Source of the DNA: an uncultured Bacteroidota bacterium | Lineage (GTDB): Bacteria > Bacteroidota > Bacteroidia > Bacteroidales > SZUA-534 | DNA length: 7,600 nucleotides | NCBI GenBank assembly: GCA_937900725.1 | Contig: CALCFP010000296.1 | Coordinates: 1 to 7,600, forward strand | Reading direction: 5' to 3' | Part shown: positions 1 through 6,623 of the stretch, piece after piece | Layout of the letters: every line of letters starts with the position of its first letter | How positions within the stretch are numbered: the first letter of the stretch is position 1 | Translations under genes and position numbers: made by a program | Notes under the pieces: model-generated | Databases searched by the model: none | What the model was told of the DNA's origin: nothing | What the model saw: only the letters and a program-made list of their open reading frames with translations

Positions 1-584
1 TAAATGATAACGCAGACATCCCTGCTCCTGTATTCTCTTATTGGCCAAACGACTACGGTTTGTATTGTATGGCTGGCAACGTAAACGAATGGGTTGCCGA
101 TGTATATCGTACACTATCATCTGACGATGTTGAGGAATTCCGCCCATTCCGCGGTAACGTATTCCGTCAGAAACTTCTCGATGACGAGGGTAAGCTCGTA
201 GAGGTTGCAGAAAAAGATAGTTTGGGACACTTGCGCTATCGTGAAGTATCTGAAGAAGAAGCCATTGATCGACGTAACTATCAAACATCCGACAACATCA
301 ACTATCTTGATGGTGACTTTGAATCAAGCCTTGACTACTCCAATGAAGATGCTTCTCGCGAAAGAGGCTCTAAGAGAATGTACTTCACCGGCAAGGACCG
401 TTTGGACCCAATGATGACATCACTTGTAAGCGACCACGTAAGAGTATATAAAGGTGGCGGTTGGCATGACCGTATATATTGGTTGGGCGCAGGCACCCGC
501 AGATATCTGGAAGAAACACAGGCTCAAGACGACTTGGGATTCCGCTGTGCAATGACACGCGTAGGTGATTCAAAAGGAAACTAA
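1..584 (+). CDS. gldJ: GldJ-like gliding/type IX secretion lipoprotein, C-terminal part (5' end outside window)
   Basis: The reading frame is open from base 3 to the TAA at 582-584, so only the C-terminal ~193 residues are present. The signal peptide and lipobox would lie upstream. The visible part has the SUMF1/formylglycine-generating-enzyme (FGE) fold: NDYGLYCMAGNVNEWV near its start, then GGGWHDR, and a closing DDLGFRCAMTRVG. The cysteine pair used by true FGE oxidases is absent from the usual place (the stretch reads WLGAGTRRYLEE), which fits GldJ/GldK-type proteins that keep the fold for structure, not catalysis. A long acidic insertion (about residues 40-115 of the visible part) containing FRPFRGNVFRQK is typical of GldJ, not GldK. 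In flavobacteria GldJ is an outer-membrane lipoprotein needed for gliding and type IX secretion. In a probably non-gliding Bacteroidales cell the inferred role is secretion. murF lies directly downstream, an arrangement I recall from other Bacteroidetes. A GldK-like paralogue is the main alternative. Confidence 0.82.
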   Translation, partial: NDNADIPAPVFSYWPNDYGLYCMAGNVNEWVADVYRTLSSDDVEEFRPFRGNVFRQKLLDDEGKLVEVAEKDSLGHLRYREVSEEEAIDRRNYQTSDNINYLDGDFESSLDYSNEDASRERGSKRMYFTGKDRLDPMMTSLVSDHVRVYKGGGWHDRIYWLGAGTRRYLEETQAQDDLGFRCAMTRVGDSKGN

Positions 585-604
585 CATTATTTTGCCTACA
601 TAGT

Positions 605-634
605 AAAAGCCTCGTTATTACGACGAGGCTTTTT
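605..634 (+). terminator. Rho-independent terminator after gldJ
   Basis: An 11-bp perfect stem (605-615 with 623-633, core AGCCTCGT/ACGAGGCT) encloses a short loop at 616-622 and ends in a T5 run at 630-634. The A4 on the left arm pairs with part of the T run. It starts 20 bp after the gldJ stop and ends 25 bp before the murF ATG, so it should separate the two transcripts at least partly. Confidence 0.85.
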
Positions 635-659
635 AATTCATAAACAATTCAACTATACC

Positions 660-1985
660 ATGAATACGTCAGCACTTTATGAGGTTTTTCTAAAACACCC
701 ACACATCTGCATAGACAGCAGGAAAGCAACAGAAGACTCTCTTTTCTTTGCCTTAAAGGGTGATAACAATGACGGCAATGAATATGCTGAAAAAGCACTG
801 GAAAAATGTCCATACGCCATCATTGACAATCCAGACTACGCAAAGGATAACCGCTACATATTAGTGGACAATGTACTTGACACGTTACAGAAGTTGGCCA
901 CATACCACCGTAAGCGCCTTGGCTTGCCTATTCTCACCATAACAGGCACAAACGGGAAAACAACGACAAAAGAGCTTACCGCACGTGTTCTATCGAAGAA
1001 ATACAACGTATTTTACACTCAAGGCAACCTTAACAACCACATCGGTGTTCCATTGACACTACTGTCGATGACAAAAGAACATACATTCGGCGTTGTTGAA
1101 ATGGGCGCCAGCCACAAGGGCGAGATTGCCAAACTATGCAAGATTGCCGCACCTGACTTTGGCATTATAACCAATGTAGGACGCGCCCACCTTGAGGGAT
1201 TTGGGTCATTTGATGGTGTAAAGAAAACGAAAGGTGAACTATACCAATACCTTCACGAAAACGACGGCATGGCATTCGTGAATTACGACAATGAGATTCT
1301 GGAAGATTTAAATCCGCCACACAACATCATTTACTACGGAACAAAAATATTCACCCATTGTCAGGGCAAGATTGAAGACAGTCCGCTATACCTATCGCTT
1401 AAATGGATGCCTTCAGATGAAGTTATCGCCAATGAAAACGAAGTTGTAAACAATGACAATTACACAATCCATACTCACCTAATTGGCGCATACAACTTTG
1501 AGAATGCACTGGCTGCCATTTGTGTCGGAAACAATTTCGGCATAAAGCCTGCCGACATTAAGGATGCCATAGAGAACTACATTCCTCAGAACAACCGCTC
1601 GCAAATGGTGAAAACCGAAAATGGCAACTCAGTCCTACTCGACTGCTACAACGCCAATCCATCGAGCATGGATGTCGCAATAAATAATTTTGCGAACATC
1701 AAGGCAGATAGCAAAGTGCTGATTCTGGGCGACATGCTTGAGTTAGGCGACGCATCGTCACGCGAGCATGGTGTCCTTGTAGGGCTTATCCAAAGATTGG
1801 GTTTTGAGGACGTTTATTTGGTTGGAAAGAATTTCAGCAGCATAAAAGATGCCCACGTATTCCAATGTTTCTATGATTCAGATGATTGCGCAAAAAAGAT
1901 AGAATCACTAAAACTTACCGGACATACAATTCTTGTAAAAGGCTCACGTGGAATGAAAATGGAAAAAATTGTTCCATTCCTTTAG
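660..1985 (+). CDS. murF: UDP-N-acetylmuramoyl-tripeptide--D-alanyl-D-alanine ligase (MurF)
   Basis: MurF is a cytoplasmic ATP-dependent ligase. It adds D-Ala-D-Ala to UDP-MurNAc-tripeptide, completing the pentapeptide precursor of peptidoglycan. The 441-residue product has the usual three Mur-ligase domains. The N-terminal substrate domain (about 1-88) includes DSRKATEDSLFFALKG. The central ATPase domain has the P-loop TGTNGKTT (95-102), NLNNHIG (123-129), EMGA (147-150), TNVGRAHLEGFGS (171-183) and KGEL (191-194, the conserved lysine region). The C-terminal ligase domain carries DCYNANPSSM (328-337), LGDMLELG (356-363) and VKGSRGMKME (427-436), all MurF signatures. The usual HNxxN motif reads YNFEN (278-282). 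Length is normal and all motifs are intact. The ATG at 660 gives a natural MurF N-terminus. Its leader is A/T-rich without a Shine-Dalgarno site. With only 25 bp after the preceding terminator, no obvious promoter of its own is visible. Confidence 0.97.
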   Translation: MNTSALYEVFLKHPHICIDSRKATEDSLFFALKGDNNDGNEYAEKALEKCPYAIIDNPDYAKDNRYILVDNVLDTLQKLATYHRKRLGLPILTITGTNGKTTTKELTARVLSKKYNVFYTQGNLNNHIGVPLTLLSMTKEHTFGVVEMGASHKGEIAKLCKIAAPDFGIITNVGRAHLEGFGSFDGVKKTKGELYQYLHENDGMAFVNYDNEILEDLNPPHNIIYYGTKIFTHCQGKIEDSPLYLSLKWMPSDEVIANENEVVNNDNYTIHTHLIGAYNFENALAAICVGNNFGIKPADIKDAIENYIPQNNRSQMVKTENGNSVLLDCYNANPSSMDVAINNFANIKADSKVLILGDMLELGDASSREHGVLVGLIQRLGFEDVYLVGKNFSSIKDAHVFQCFYDSDDCAKKIESLKLTGHTILVKGSRGMKMEKIVPFL

Positions 1986-2010
1986 TAGAAACAGCAAATA
2001 ACATCATAGC

Positions 2011-2041
2011 AAAAAGGCATCAGTCAACTGATGCCTTTTTT
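2011..2041. terminator. Bidirectional terminator between murF and the apbE/MBL unit
   Basis: A near-perfect palindrome: AAAAAGGCATCAGT (2011-2024) pairs with ACTGATGCCTTTTT (2027-2040), giving a stem of about 13 bp with a four-base loop. On the plus strand it ends in T6 (2036-2041), 25 bp past the murF stop. On the minus strand it ends in T5, about 20 bp past the stop of the MBL gene. It can serve both converging transcripts. Confidence 0.9.
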
Positions 2042-2060
2042 GTTGCGGAAACAAATAACG

Positions 2061-2897
2061 TTATTTGAACATATCTTCGGTCAACTGGGGCATATGCATA
2101 CCCACCATTACGTAGCCATTGTCTGATGCGAGTTTCAGCATATTCTTGCGACTCGTAATGGCACTCGGCTTATCAGAATCGAATGATGCACATATTTCAG
2201 GATTTACTAGTTGAAGTGACGCACCGTGCATAATGTCGCCTACAACAAGCAACTTGCCACACAAGTATGACGAATGGCCTGGCGTATGGCCTTTTGAATC
2301 AATTGCGACAACTCCCATTGGCAACGTGTCGCCGAAATTGAACAGATGCAACCTATCGGCATATTTCTGCATAGTCTTCACTTGCATTCCGTTACGCTCG
2401 GCAGGCATGCTGTCAATCCAAGCGCTGTATTCCATTTGCGAGGCATAGACCTGTGCATTGCCGAATACGACGCTGTCACCGTCAAGCATACCGCCGATAT
2501 GGTCGCCGTGGAAATGTGTGATGAACAGATAATCGATATCACCTGGCTTAATACCAAGCGAGTCAAGACGACGCACCAAATATCCGTTTGCGCCACCATT
2601 GCCTGTATCGAACAGCAGTTTTTTACCGTCCACTTGAACCAGATAAGCACTCATTGACGCTGGCACCCCATTCCTGACGCCTAGGCTGTCAATAAGCACA
2701 GAATCAGCATTAGCAAACAATTGGACTGGCATAAGGCGCTCACCCAGATTGTCTTGTATCCAGACAACGTTCAACTCTCCAACATTGAATGAGAGTGTTT
2801 CGGCAACGGCTACCGACTTTTCGTTTTTTACGGCACCATTATTTGTGCAAGACGTGACTAGCAGTACTGAAACTGCAAACAGGAAAAGTTTTTTCAT
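2061..2897 (-). CDS. Metallo-beta-lactamase-fold hydrolase, predicted lipoprotein
   Basis: A 278-residue protein starting MKKLFLFAVSVLLVTSC, a signal peptide with lipobox VTSC and lipidated Cys17. The following residues (TNNGAVKN) lack the acidic surface-export signal seen in some Bacteroidetes lipoproteins, so it probably faces the periplasm. The MBL zinc ligands are all present: HFHGDH (128-133: His128, His130, Asp132, His133), GHTPGH (203-208, His208), GDIMH (Asp221) and GMHMP (His268). It should therefore be a working binuclear metal hydrolase. The overall pattern, with DTGNGG before the HxHxDH motif and HGASLQ after Asp221, resembles the glyoxalase II/lactonase branch, which includes YtnP-like quorum-quenching lactonases, more than true beta-lactamases. 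The substrate cannot be told from sequence. The gene starts 3 nt after the apbE stop and is surely co-transcribed with it. Confidence 0.9.
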   Translation of the reverse strand: MKKLFLFAVSVLLVTSCTNNGAVKNEKSVAVAETLSFNVGELNVVWIQDNLGERLMPVQLFANADSVLIDSLGVRNGVPASMSAYLVQVDGKKLLFDTGNGGANGYLVRRLDSLGIKPGDIDYLFITHFHGDHIGGMLDGDSVVFGNAQVYASQMEYSAWIDSMPAERNGMQVKTMQKYADRLHLFNFGDTLPMGVVAIDSKGHTPGHSSYLCGKLLVVGDIMHGASLQLVNPEICASFDSDKPSAITSRKNMLKLASDNGYVMVGMHMPQLTEDMFK

Positions 2898-2900
2898 AGT

Positions 2901-3896
2901 TTATTTTTTTAAAATCATTGCTTCAAAACCCTTAGAGACACGTGTCTGCATCTCGCCTGCCGAATCAGCGTAAATAAAGTAATAATCAATGTCAGGCAAG
3001 GTGTCGCACATTTGAGAGGCGGACTCTGTTCCGAGCACCATACAAGCCGTAGCCAGCGCATCTGTCGTGATACAATCAGGTCCGACTATGGATGCACTCA
3101 AAAGCCCATTCTGGACAGGATATCCTGTTGAGGGATTTATAGTGTGTGAATATTTCATCCCGTCTTCTACATAAAACTTACGGTAATTGCCTGATGTTGA
3201 CAGGCTTCTGTTGTTTAGCGCCACTATTTCCTGTAACTCGCGATTTTGCGCAGTGCTATCGTCAATTGGCTTATCTATGCCTATACGCCACAGAACGCCT
3301 TTGGAATTGACGCCGTTGGCTCTCACCTCCCCGCCTATCTCAACCATATAATCGCTGATGCCCATCTGTTCAAACATTTCGGCAATGACATCGCACGACT
3401 GTCCCTGCGCTATGCAGTTGGCATTCAGTTGCAGGCGCGCATCGTCCTTTGTTATCCTGTTTCCGTCGATATGGATCAGCCTGTAATTGCAAAATTCGCG
3501 CAGGCTATCAATCATATGTTGCGTCACGTGTTCGCGCTTGCTGAATCCGAATCCCCAAGCATTGACCAACGGGCTTACTGTTATGTCCATTGCGCCGTGT
3601 GTCAATTCCGATATTTCCAATGAACGCTTGATGCACGCGAGGAAAAGAGAATCGTTGGTTGCGGTTATTTGGTTGTTGTTGACCTTGCTGATTGTCGATT
3701 CTGGGATGTAGGCGCTCAATGCCGTGTCGAACCTGTGCAATTCAAGGTTAATGCGCTCCGACAAGTCTTGGCGATATTTGTATATAATGTGGTAAGTTGT
3801 ACCTTGGATAAACCCGTCGCTGGTGTAATAAGCCGATTGTGGCGTGCAGGAAATCAGCAATATAAGTGTCAGAGAAATGATGATGAGTTTTTTCAT
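2901..3896 (-). CDS. apbE: FAD:protein FMN transferase (ApbE), lipoprotein
   Basis: ApbE moves FMN from FAD onto a Ser/Thr of target proteins outside the cytoplasm, notably NqrB and NqrC of the Nqr complex. The 331-residue product begins MKKLIIISLTLILLISC, a lipoprotein signal with Cys17. ApbE motifs in order: GTTYHI (32-37), SAYIPESTISKVN (61-73), ITVSPLVNAWGFG (105-117), CIAQGQSCDVIAE (161-173), VEIGGEVRANG (185-195), STSGNYRK (233-240), HTINPSTGYPV (251-261) and the Mg-binding TTDALATACMVLG (277-289). All key positions look intact. An in-frame ATG at 3941 would add 15 residues ahead of the signal peptide and lies upstream of the promoter element at 3917-3924, so I chose 3896. The first gene of a two-gene unit with the MBL lipoprotein. 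The nqr operon about 1 kb away encodes its probable substrate. Confidence 0.95.
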   Translation of the reverse strand: MKKLIIISLTLILLISCTPQSAYYTSDGFIQGTTYHIIYKYRQDLSERINLELHRFDTALSAYIPESTISKVNNNQITATNDSLFLACIKRSLEISELTHGAMDITVSPLVNAWGFGFSKREHVTQHMIDSLREFCNYRLIHIDGNRITKDDARLQLNANCIAQGQSCDVIAEMFEQMGISDYMVEIGGEVRANGVNSKGVLWRIGIDKPIDDSTAQNRELQEIVALNNRSLSTSGNYRKFYVEDGMKYSHTINPSTGYPVQNGLLSASIVGPDCITTDALATACMVLGTESASQMCDTLPDIDYYFIYADSAGEMQTRVSKGFEAMILKK

Positions 3897-3916
3897 TGCC
3901 TGTAATTTGTTTTTTG

Positions 3917-3924
3917 CAAAGGTA
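3917..3924 (-). promoter_or_regulatory. Bacteroidetes -7 promoter element for apbE
   Basis: Read on the minus strand this is TACCTTTG, an exact match to the Bacteroidetes sigma-ABfr -7 consensus TAnnTTTG. It lies 20 bp upstream of the ATG at 3896, giving a very short leader (about 10-15 nt). The -33 TTTG box is not clear. A TTG occurs 14 bp upstream of the element, closer than usual. Confidence 0.6.
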
Positions 3925-3960
3925 CAAAAGCAGAAATGCAATAAATTCTTTTATGGCAAA

Positions 3961-4111
3961 TAATTACATTTTTCGGAAACTGGTTCCTGAGTATTTGTCC
4001 ATCACGTCAAAACATTTTAAATAAAAACGATATGGCGTGACTGACAGACTCAGGTTCTGAAATTTTTCATACTTTTCCTGAAATTGTTTCAACTATAAAA
4101 AAAGATATATT
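3961..4111. other. Divergent intergenic region with degenerate direct repeats and an inverted repeat
   Basis: No gene is visible in this stretch. It contains three related direct repeats built on TTCCTGA: 3982-3999, 4053-4068 and 4074-4090. The last two share TGAAATT and sit about 21 bp apart. An inverted repeat, TCACGTCA (4002-4009) with TGGCGTGA (4033-4040), pairs over 8 bp with one G-T wobble. TACTTTTC at 4070-4077 is one base off the TAnnTTTG consensus and could be the promoter of the plus-strand gene at 4112, overlapping the last repeat. Just before that ATG is a run of seven A followed by GATATATT, the A-rich leader usual in this phylum. Function is inferred only. Confidence 0.35.
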
Positions 4112-4516
4112 ATGGACAAGAGAGAGATAAGGGAAATGCTGGCAGAAGCACTTGACTCAATGAAAATCAAGGCCACGGAAATGGGGATTGAAGGTGTCGC
4201 CACTGCATCATTCCTCGATTGTGGCAAGGAATACGACTGGGTGGGCGAAATGGCCGTTGTAGGCACTACTTGCAACCTACGTGAAGGATGGAATCTGGTG
4301 GCCATTGCGTGGTCAAAAGCAGGCGAAGTGATTGTTTCAAACACCGACAGCGGTGACCCAAACCGCAAAAACATTATGGGGGAATTAGGGTTCACAGGCG
4401 GTGCCTATGACGAGCACAAGGGTTGCAAACTTGCATTCTCGTTCAGTGGCGCAACCTCGGAAGAAGACCTTGAAGTCGCAAAATTCGGAATCGCAAAAAT
4501 GAAAGAATTGTTCTGA
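4112..4516 (+). CDS. Small soluble protein resembling the GlcG/HbpS (heme-binding, DUF336) family
   Basis: A 134-residue protein with no signal peptide or membrane segment, so probably cytoplasmic. The N-terminal helix (EMLAEALDSMKIKATEMGIEG) leads into a strand, GVATASFLDCG, and the C-terminus reads KLAFSFSGATSEEDLEVAKFGIAKM. The helix, the strand and the closing SGAT-x-EED-x-x-xA pattern resemble GlcG/HbpS proteins, which usually end GVSGGT-x-EQDxxIAxAG. The middle (EGWNLVAIAWSKAGEVIVSNTDSGD, then MGELGFTGGAYDEHKGCK) is less typical. Three cysteines (37, 54, 105) and His102 could bind a metal or cofactor, but this is speculation. HbpS binds heme, while the role of most family members is unknown. 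It stands alone, divergent from apbE and convergent with the nqr operon. Coding is well supported by length and composition; the family call is tentative. Confidence 0.75.
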   Translation: MDKREIREMLAEALDSMKIKATEMGIEGVATASFLDCGKEYDWVGEMAVVGTTCNLREGWNLVAIAWSKAGEVIVSNTDSGDPNRKNIMGELGFTGGAYDEHKGCKLAFSFSGATSEEDLEVAKFGIAKMKELF

Positions 4517-4627
4517 ACAACATTTCAAGATCCTGCTATGCGATAATCCTGGGACAGGCAATGACTAATTCGCCACAATGTTGCAGAAAATGCAAGTTAT
4601 GACGAAACGGCAAAGCAAGCACAGAAT

Positions 4628-4664
4628 AAAAAAATCCCCGACACCTCACGGTATCGGGGATTTT
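4628..4664 (-). terminator. Terminator of the nqr operon
   Basis: An 11-bp stem, AAAATCCCCGA (4631-4641) with TCGGGGATTTT (4654-4664), is extended after one mismatch by ACC/GGT around a TCAC loop. On the minus strand it ends in U7 (4628-4634), about 20 bp past the nqrF terminal stop. On the plus strand only T4 follows, so it would end transcripts of the gene at 4112-4516 less well. The rest of 4517-4683 holds no gene that I can support. Confidence 0.88.
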
Positions 4665-4683
4665 CAATATCAAACAATGCGGA

Positions 4684-5955
4684 TTATGCGCCGAAGTTGT
4701 CGAAGTGAATCCTCTCATCTTCAACACCAAGGCTGTAAAGCAAATCCAAAACGGTCTTTGCCATCATCGGAGGTCCGCACAAGTAGTATTCAATATCCTC
4801 TGGCTCCTCGTGTTGCTTCAGGTAGGTGTCGCCCATAACTGGTGCGATAAAGCCTGCAGTATACTTGATGCCGAGTCCGTCAGCCTTTGGATCAGGACGG
4901 TCAAGAGCCAAGTGGAAATGGAAGTTTGGTTATTCCTTTTCCAACTCAAGGAAGTCGTTCAGGAAGAATACCTCGTCGATAGCACGGGCACCGTAGAAGT
5001 AATGCATTTCGCGGTCGCGGGTATGCAATGTCTTAAGCATATGCATAATCTGCGCACGCAATGGAGCCATACCAGCACCACCGCCTACCCAAATCATCTC
5101 GCGCTTGCTGTCGAAAATTGGGTGGAATTCTCCGTAAGGACCGCTCATTATTACCTTGTCGCCTGGTTTCAGGCTGAAGATGTAAGTTGATGCGATACCG
5201 CAAGGAACATCCTGGAAACCTGGGCCTTGATCTTTCGGCTTGAAAGGAGGAGTGGCAATACGAACTGTAAGAGTGATGATATCGCCCTCGTCAGGATAGT
5301 TGGCCATTGAATATGCGCGGATGGTTGGAGTGTCGTTCTTCTGGTGAAGGCCGAACAATCCGAACTTTTCCCAAACAGGCACATACAAGTCGCCTATCAG
5401 ACTGCGGTCGAAATCGGCATAGTTGATGTCGTATTCAGGGATACGGATCTGCGCATACGAACCTGGCACGAAATCCATATGTTCGCCTGCAGGCAGTTTG
5501 ACCTTGAATTCCTTGATGAATGAAGCGACGTTGCGGTTGCTGATAACCTCGCATTCCCATTCCTTGACGCCAAGAACCGACTCTGGCACCTTAATGGTCA
5601 TATCGCCCTTGACCTTTGCCTGGCAACCTAAACGCCAATGGTCTTTGATTTGCTTACGGGTGAAATGGCCCTTTTCAGAGTCAAGGATTTCGCCACCACC
5701 TTCAAGTATCTGGCATTTGCATTGTCCGCAAGAGCCCTTGCCACCGCAAGCCGAAGGCAGATAGATGCCCTCATTTGCCAAAGTGCTCAACAGGCTCGAA
5801 CCAGATTCAACTTCAACTTGCTTGTCACCATTGATGGTGATTTTAACCTTGCCTGAAATAACAAGGTAACGCTTAGCCACCAACAAGATGATTACCAGCA
5901 GAAGAATTATGGCAAGAAATACACCGATGCTTGCCAATATTAATTTCATATCCAT
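4684..5955 (-). pseudogene. nqrF: Na+-translocating NADH:quinone reductase subunit F (NqrF), interrupted by an in-frame TAA
   Basis: NqrF takes electrons from NADH through FAD and a 2Fe-2S centre into the Nqr complex. The frame encodes 423 positions, normal for the family, but codon 342 is TAA (4930-4932). The first 341 residues contain a membrane anchor (about 5-27), a ferredoxin domain with Cys70, Cys76, Cys79 and Cys111, the FAD motif RAYSMAN (213-219), GPYGEF (272-277), and the NADH-binding GGGAGMAPLR (291-300) and FYGAR. After the stop the same frame continues as PNFHFHLALDRPDPKADG, with YYLCGPPMM (Cys393) and the terminal DNFGA, ending in TAA at 4684-4686. No indel is needed to join the parts. 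A product ending at 341 would lack the distal NADH-binding portion and probably be inactive. The ATG at 5955 has GGAGGAG 7 nt upstream, and nqrE ends 17 bp before it. A sequencing error could produce the same picture. Confidence 0.9.
4930..4932 (-). other. In-frame premature TAA within nqrF
   Basis: On the minus strand the codons read GAG TTG GAA AAG GAA TAA CCA AAC. Relatives typically have an aromatic residue here (LEKE-F/Y-PNF), so TAT or TAC to TAA is a one-base change. TAA also ends gldJ, the MBL gene, apbE, nqrE and nqrF itself, so a reassigned TAA codon is not plausible. Confidence 0.9.
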
Positions 5956-5961
5956 TATTTA

Positions 5962-5968
5962 CTCCTCC
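5962..5968 (-). promoter_or_regulatory. Strong Shine-Dalgarno site of nqrF
   Basis: On the minus strand GGAGGAG ends 6 nt before the ATG at 5955. It favours this start over the ATG two codons later (5949). Such strong sites are uncommon in Bacteroidetes. Confidence 0.7.
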
Positions 5969-5972
5969 GTTG

Positions 5973-6602
5973 TTAGATTTTTAAACCAGAGAAACACATG
6001 AATGACATAGCCATCAGACCTACAGTGATGAAGGTGATGCCAAGTCCACGCAATGGAGCGGGAACGTTGGAGTATGCCATTTTTTCGCGAACAGCAGCCA
6101 ATGCCACAATTGCAAGCAACCAGCCAATACCTGAACCAAGTGCGTAAACAACAGCACTGCCTAGTCCGGTAATTGCCTTAGGATCGCTTGGCGCAAGTCC
6201 GATACGTTGTTGCATAAACAACGATGCACCCATAATTGCGCAGTTTACAGCAATAAGTGGCAAGAATATACCCAAAGAAGCGTATAGCGATGGGCTGAAG
6301 CGCTCAACTACCATTTCAACCAACTGTACGATACCAGCAATGACGCCGATGAAGAGGATGAAACTCAAGAAACTCAAGTCGACACCTTCAATAAGGCAGT
6401 CAGGGCCCAATACTTTGGTTTGTAGCAGATAGTTGACAGGAAGTGTAACTACCAAAACGAAAGTTACAGCCAAACCTAATCCGAATGCAGTCTTAACTGT
6501 CTTAGAGACTGCCAGGTATGAGCACATACCAAGGAAGAAGGCGAATATCATATTGTCCACAAATATGGAGCGGACAAATAAACTCAATAAACTATTATCC
6601 AT
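5973..6602 (-). CDS. nqrE: Na+-translocating NADH:quinone reductase subunit E (NqrE)
   Basis: A 209-residue inner-membrane protein with about six hydrophobic helices. NqrE and NqrD form a paired core of the Nqr complex and jointly hold an intramembrane iron centre via two cysteines each. Here these are Cys27 in GMCSYLAVSKTV and Cys121 in IAVNCAIMGASLF. Other family landmarks are SIFVDNMIFAFFLGM (12-26), DLSFLSFILFIGV (75-87), SLGIFLPLIAVN (109-120) and the C-terminal VPAPLRGLGITFIT (180-193). A segment after LFMQQR (about 134-147, GLAPSDPKAITGLG) is a little longer than in the Vibrio protein, normal variation in my judgement. The start follows nqrD by 21 nt, with an A-rich leader and no Shine-Dalgarno site. 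It is inside the nqrCDEF run, so presumably made from the operon transcript. Confidence 0.97.
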   Translation of the reverse strand: MDNSLLSLFVRSIFVDNMIFAFFLGMCSYLAVSKTVKTAFGLGLAVTFVLVVTLPVNYLLQTKVLGPDCLIEGVDLSFLSFILFIGVIAGIVQLVEMVVERFSPSLYASLGIFLPLIAVNCAIMGASLFMQQRIGLAPSDPKAITGLGSAVVYALGSGIGWLLAIVALAAVREKMAYSNVPAPLRGLGITFITVGLMAMSFMCFSGLKI

Positions 6603-6623
6603 TTTCTGTGATTTAAATAGTTA

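Noticed and set aside
60..62. A TTG at 60 as a gene start
   Set aside because: The frame is open upstream to the window edge and encodes family-typical sequence (SYWPNDYGLYCM), so the gene is simply cut by the edge.
1886..2068. A short plus-strand open frame over the end of murF
   Set aside because: It overlaps murF in another frame, crosses the terminator hairpin and resembles no protein I know.
2061..2897. A beta-lactam resistance gene
   Set aside because: Only the general MBL metal site is present. The surrounding motifs fit the glyoxalase II/lactonase branch, so a resistance role is not supported.
3897..3941. An upstream ATG at 3941 as the apbE start
   Set aside because: It would put 15 residues before a normal lipoprotein signal peptide and would lie upstream of the promoter element at 3917-3924.
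4684..4911. A separate small gene starting at a TTG at 4911
   Set aside because: It is the C-terminal end of NqrF in the same frame as the upstream part. No ribosome binding site precedes the TTG, and the six codons before it also match NqrF.
4930..4932. A recoded TAA (alternative genetic code) or selenocysteine
   Set aside because: TAA ends gldJ, the MBL gene, apbE, nqrE and nqrF here, and selenocysteine uses TGA. The family has an aromatic residue, not cysteine, at this site.
4905..4935. A frameshift in nqrF
   Set aside because: Reading the minus strand codon by codon shows both halves share one frame, separated only by TAA and six sense codons. No insertion or deletion is needed.
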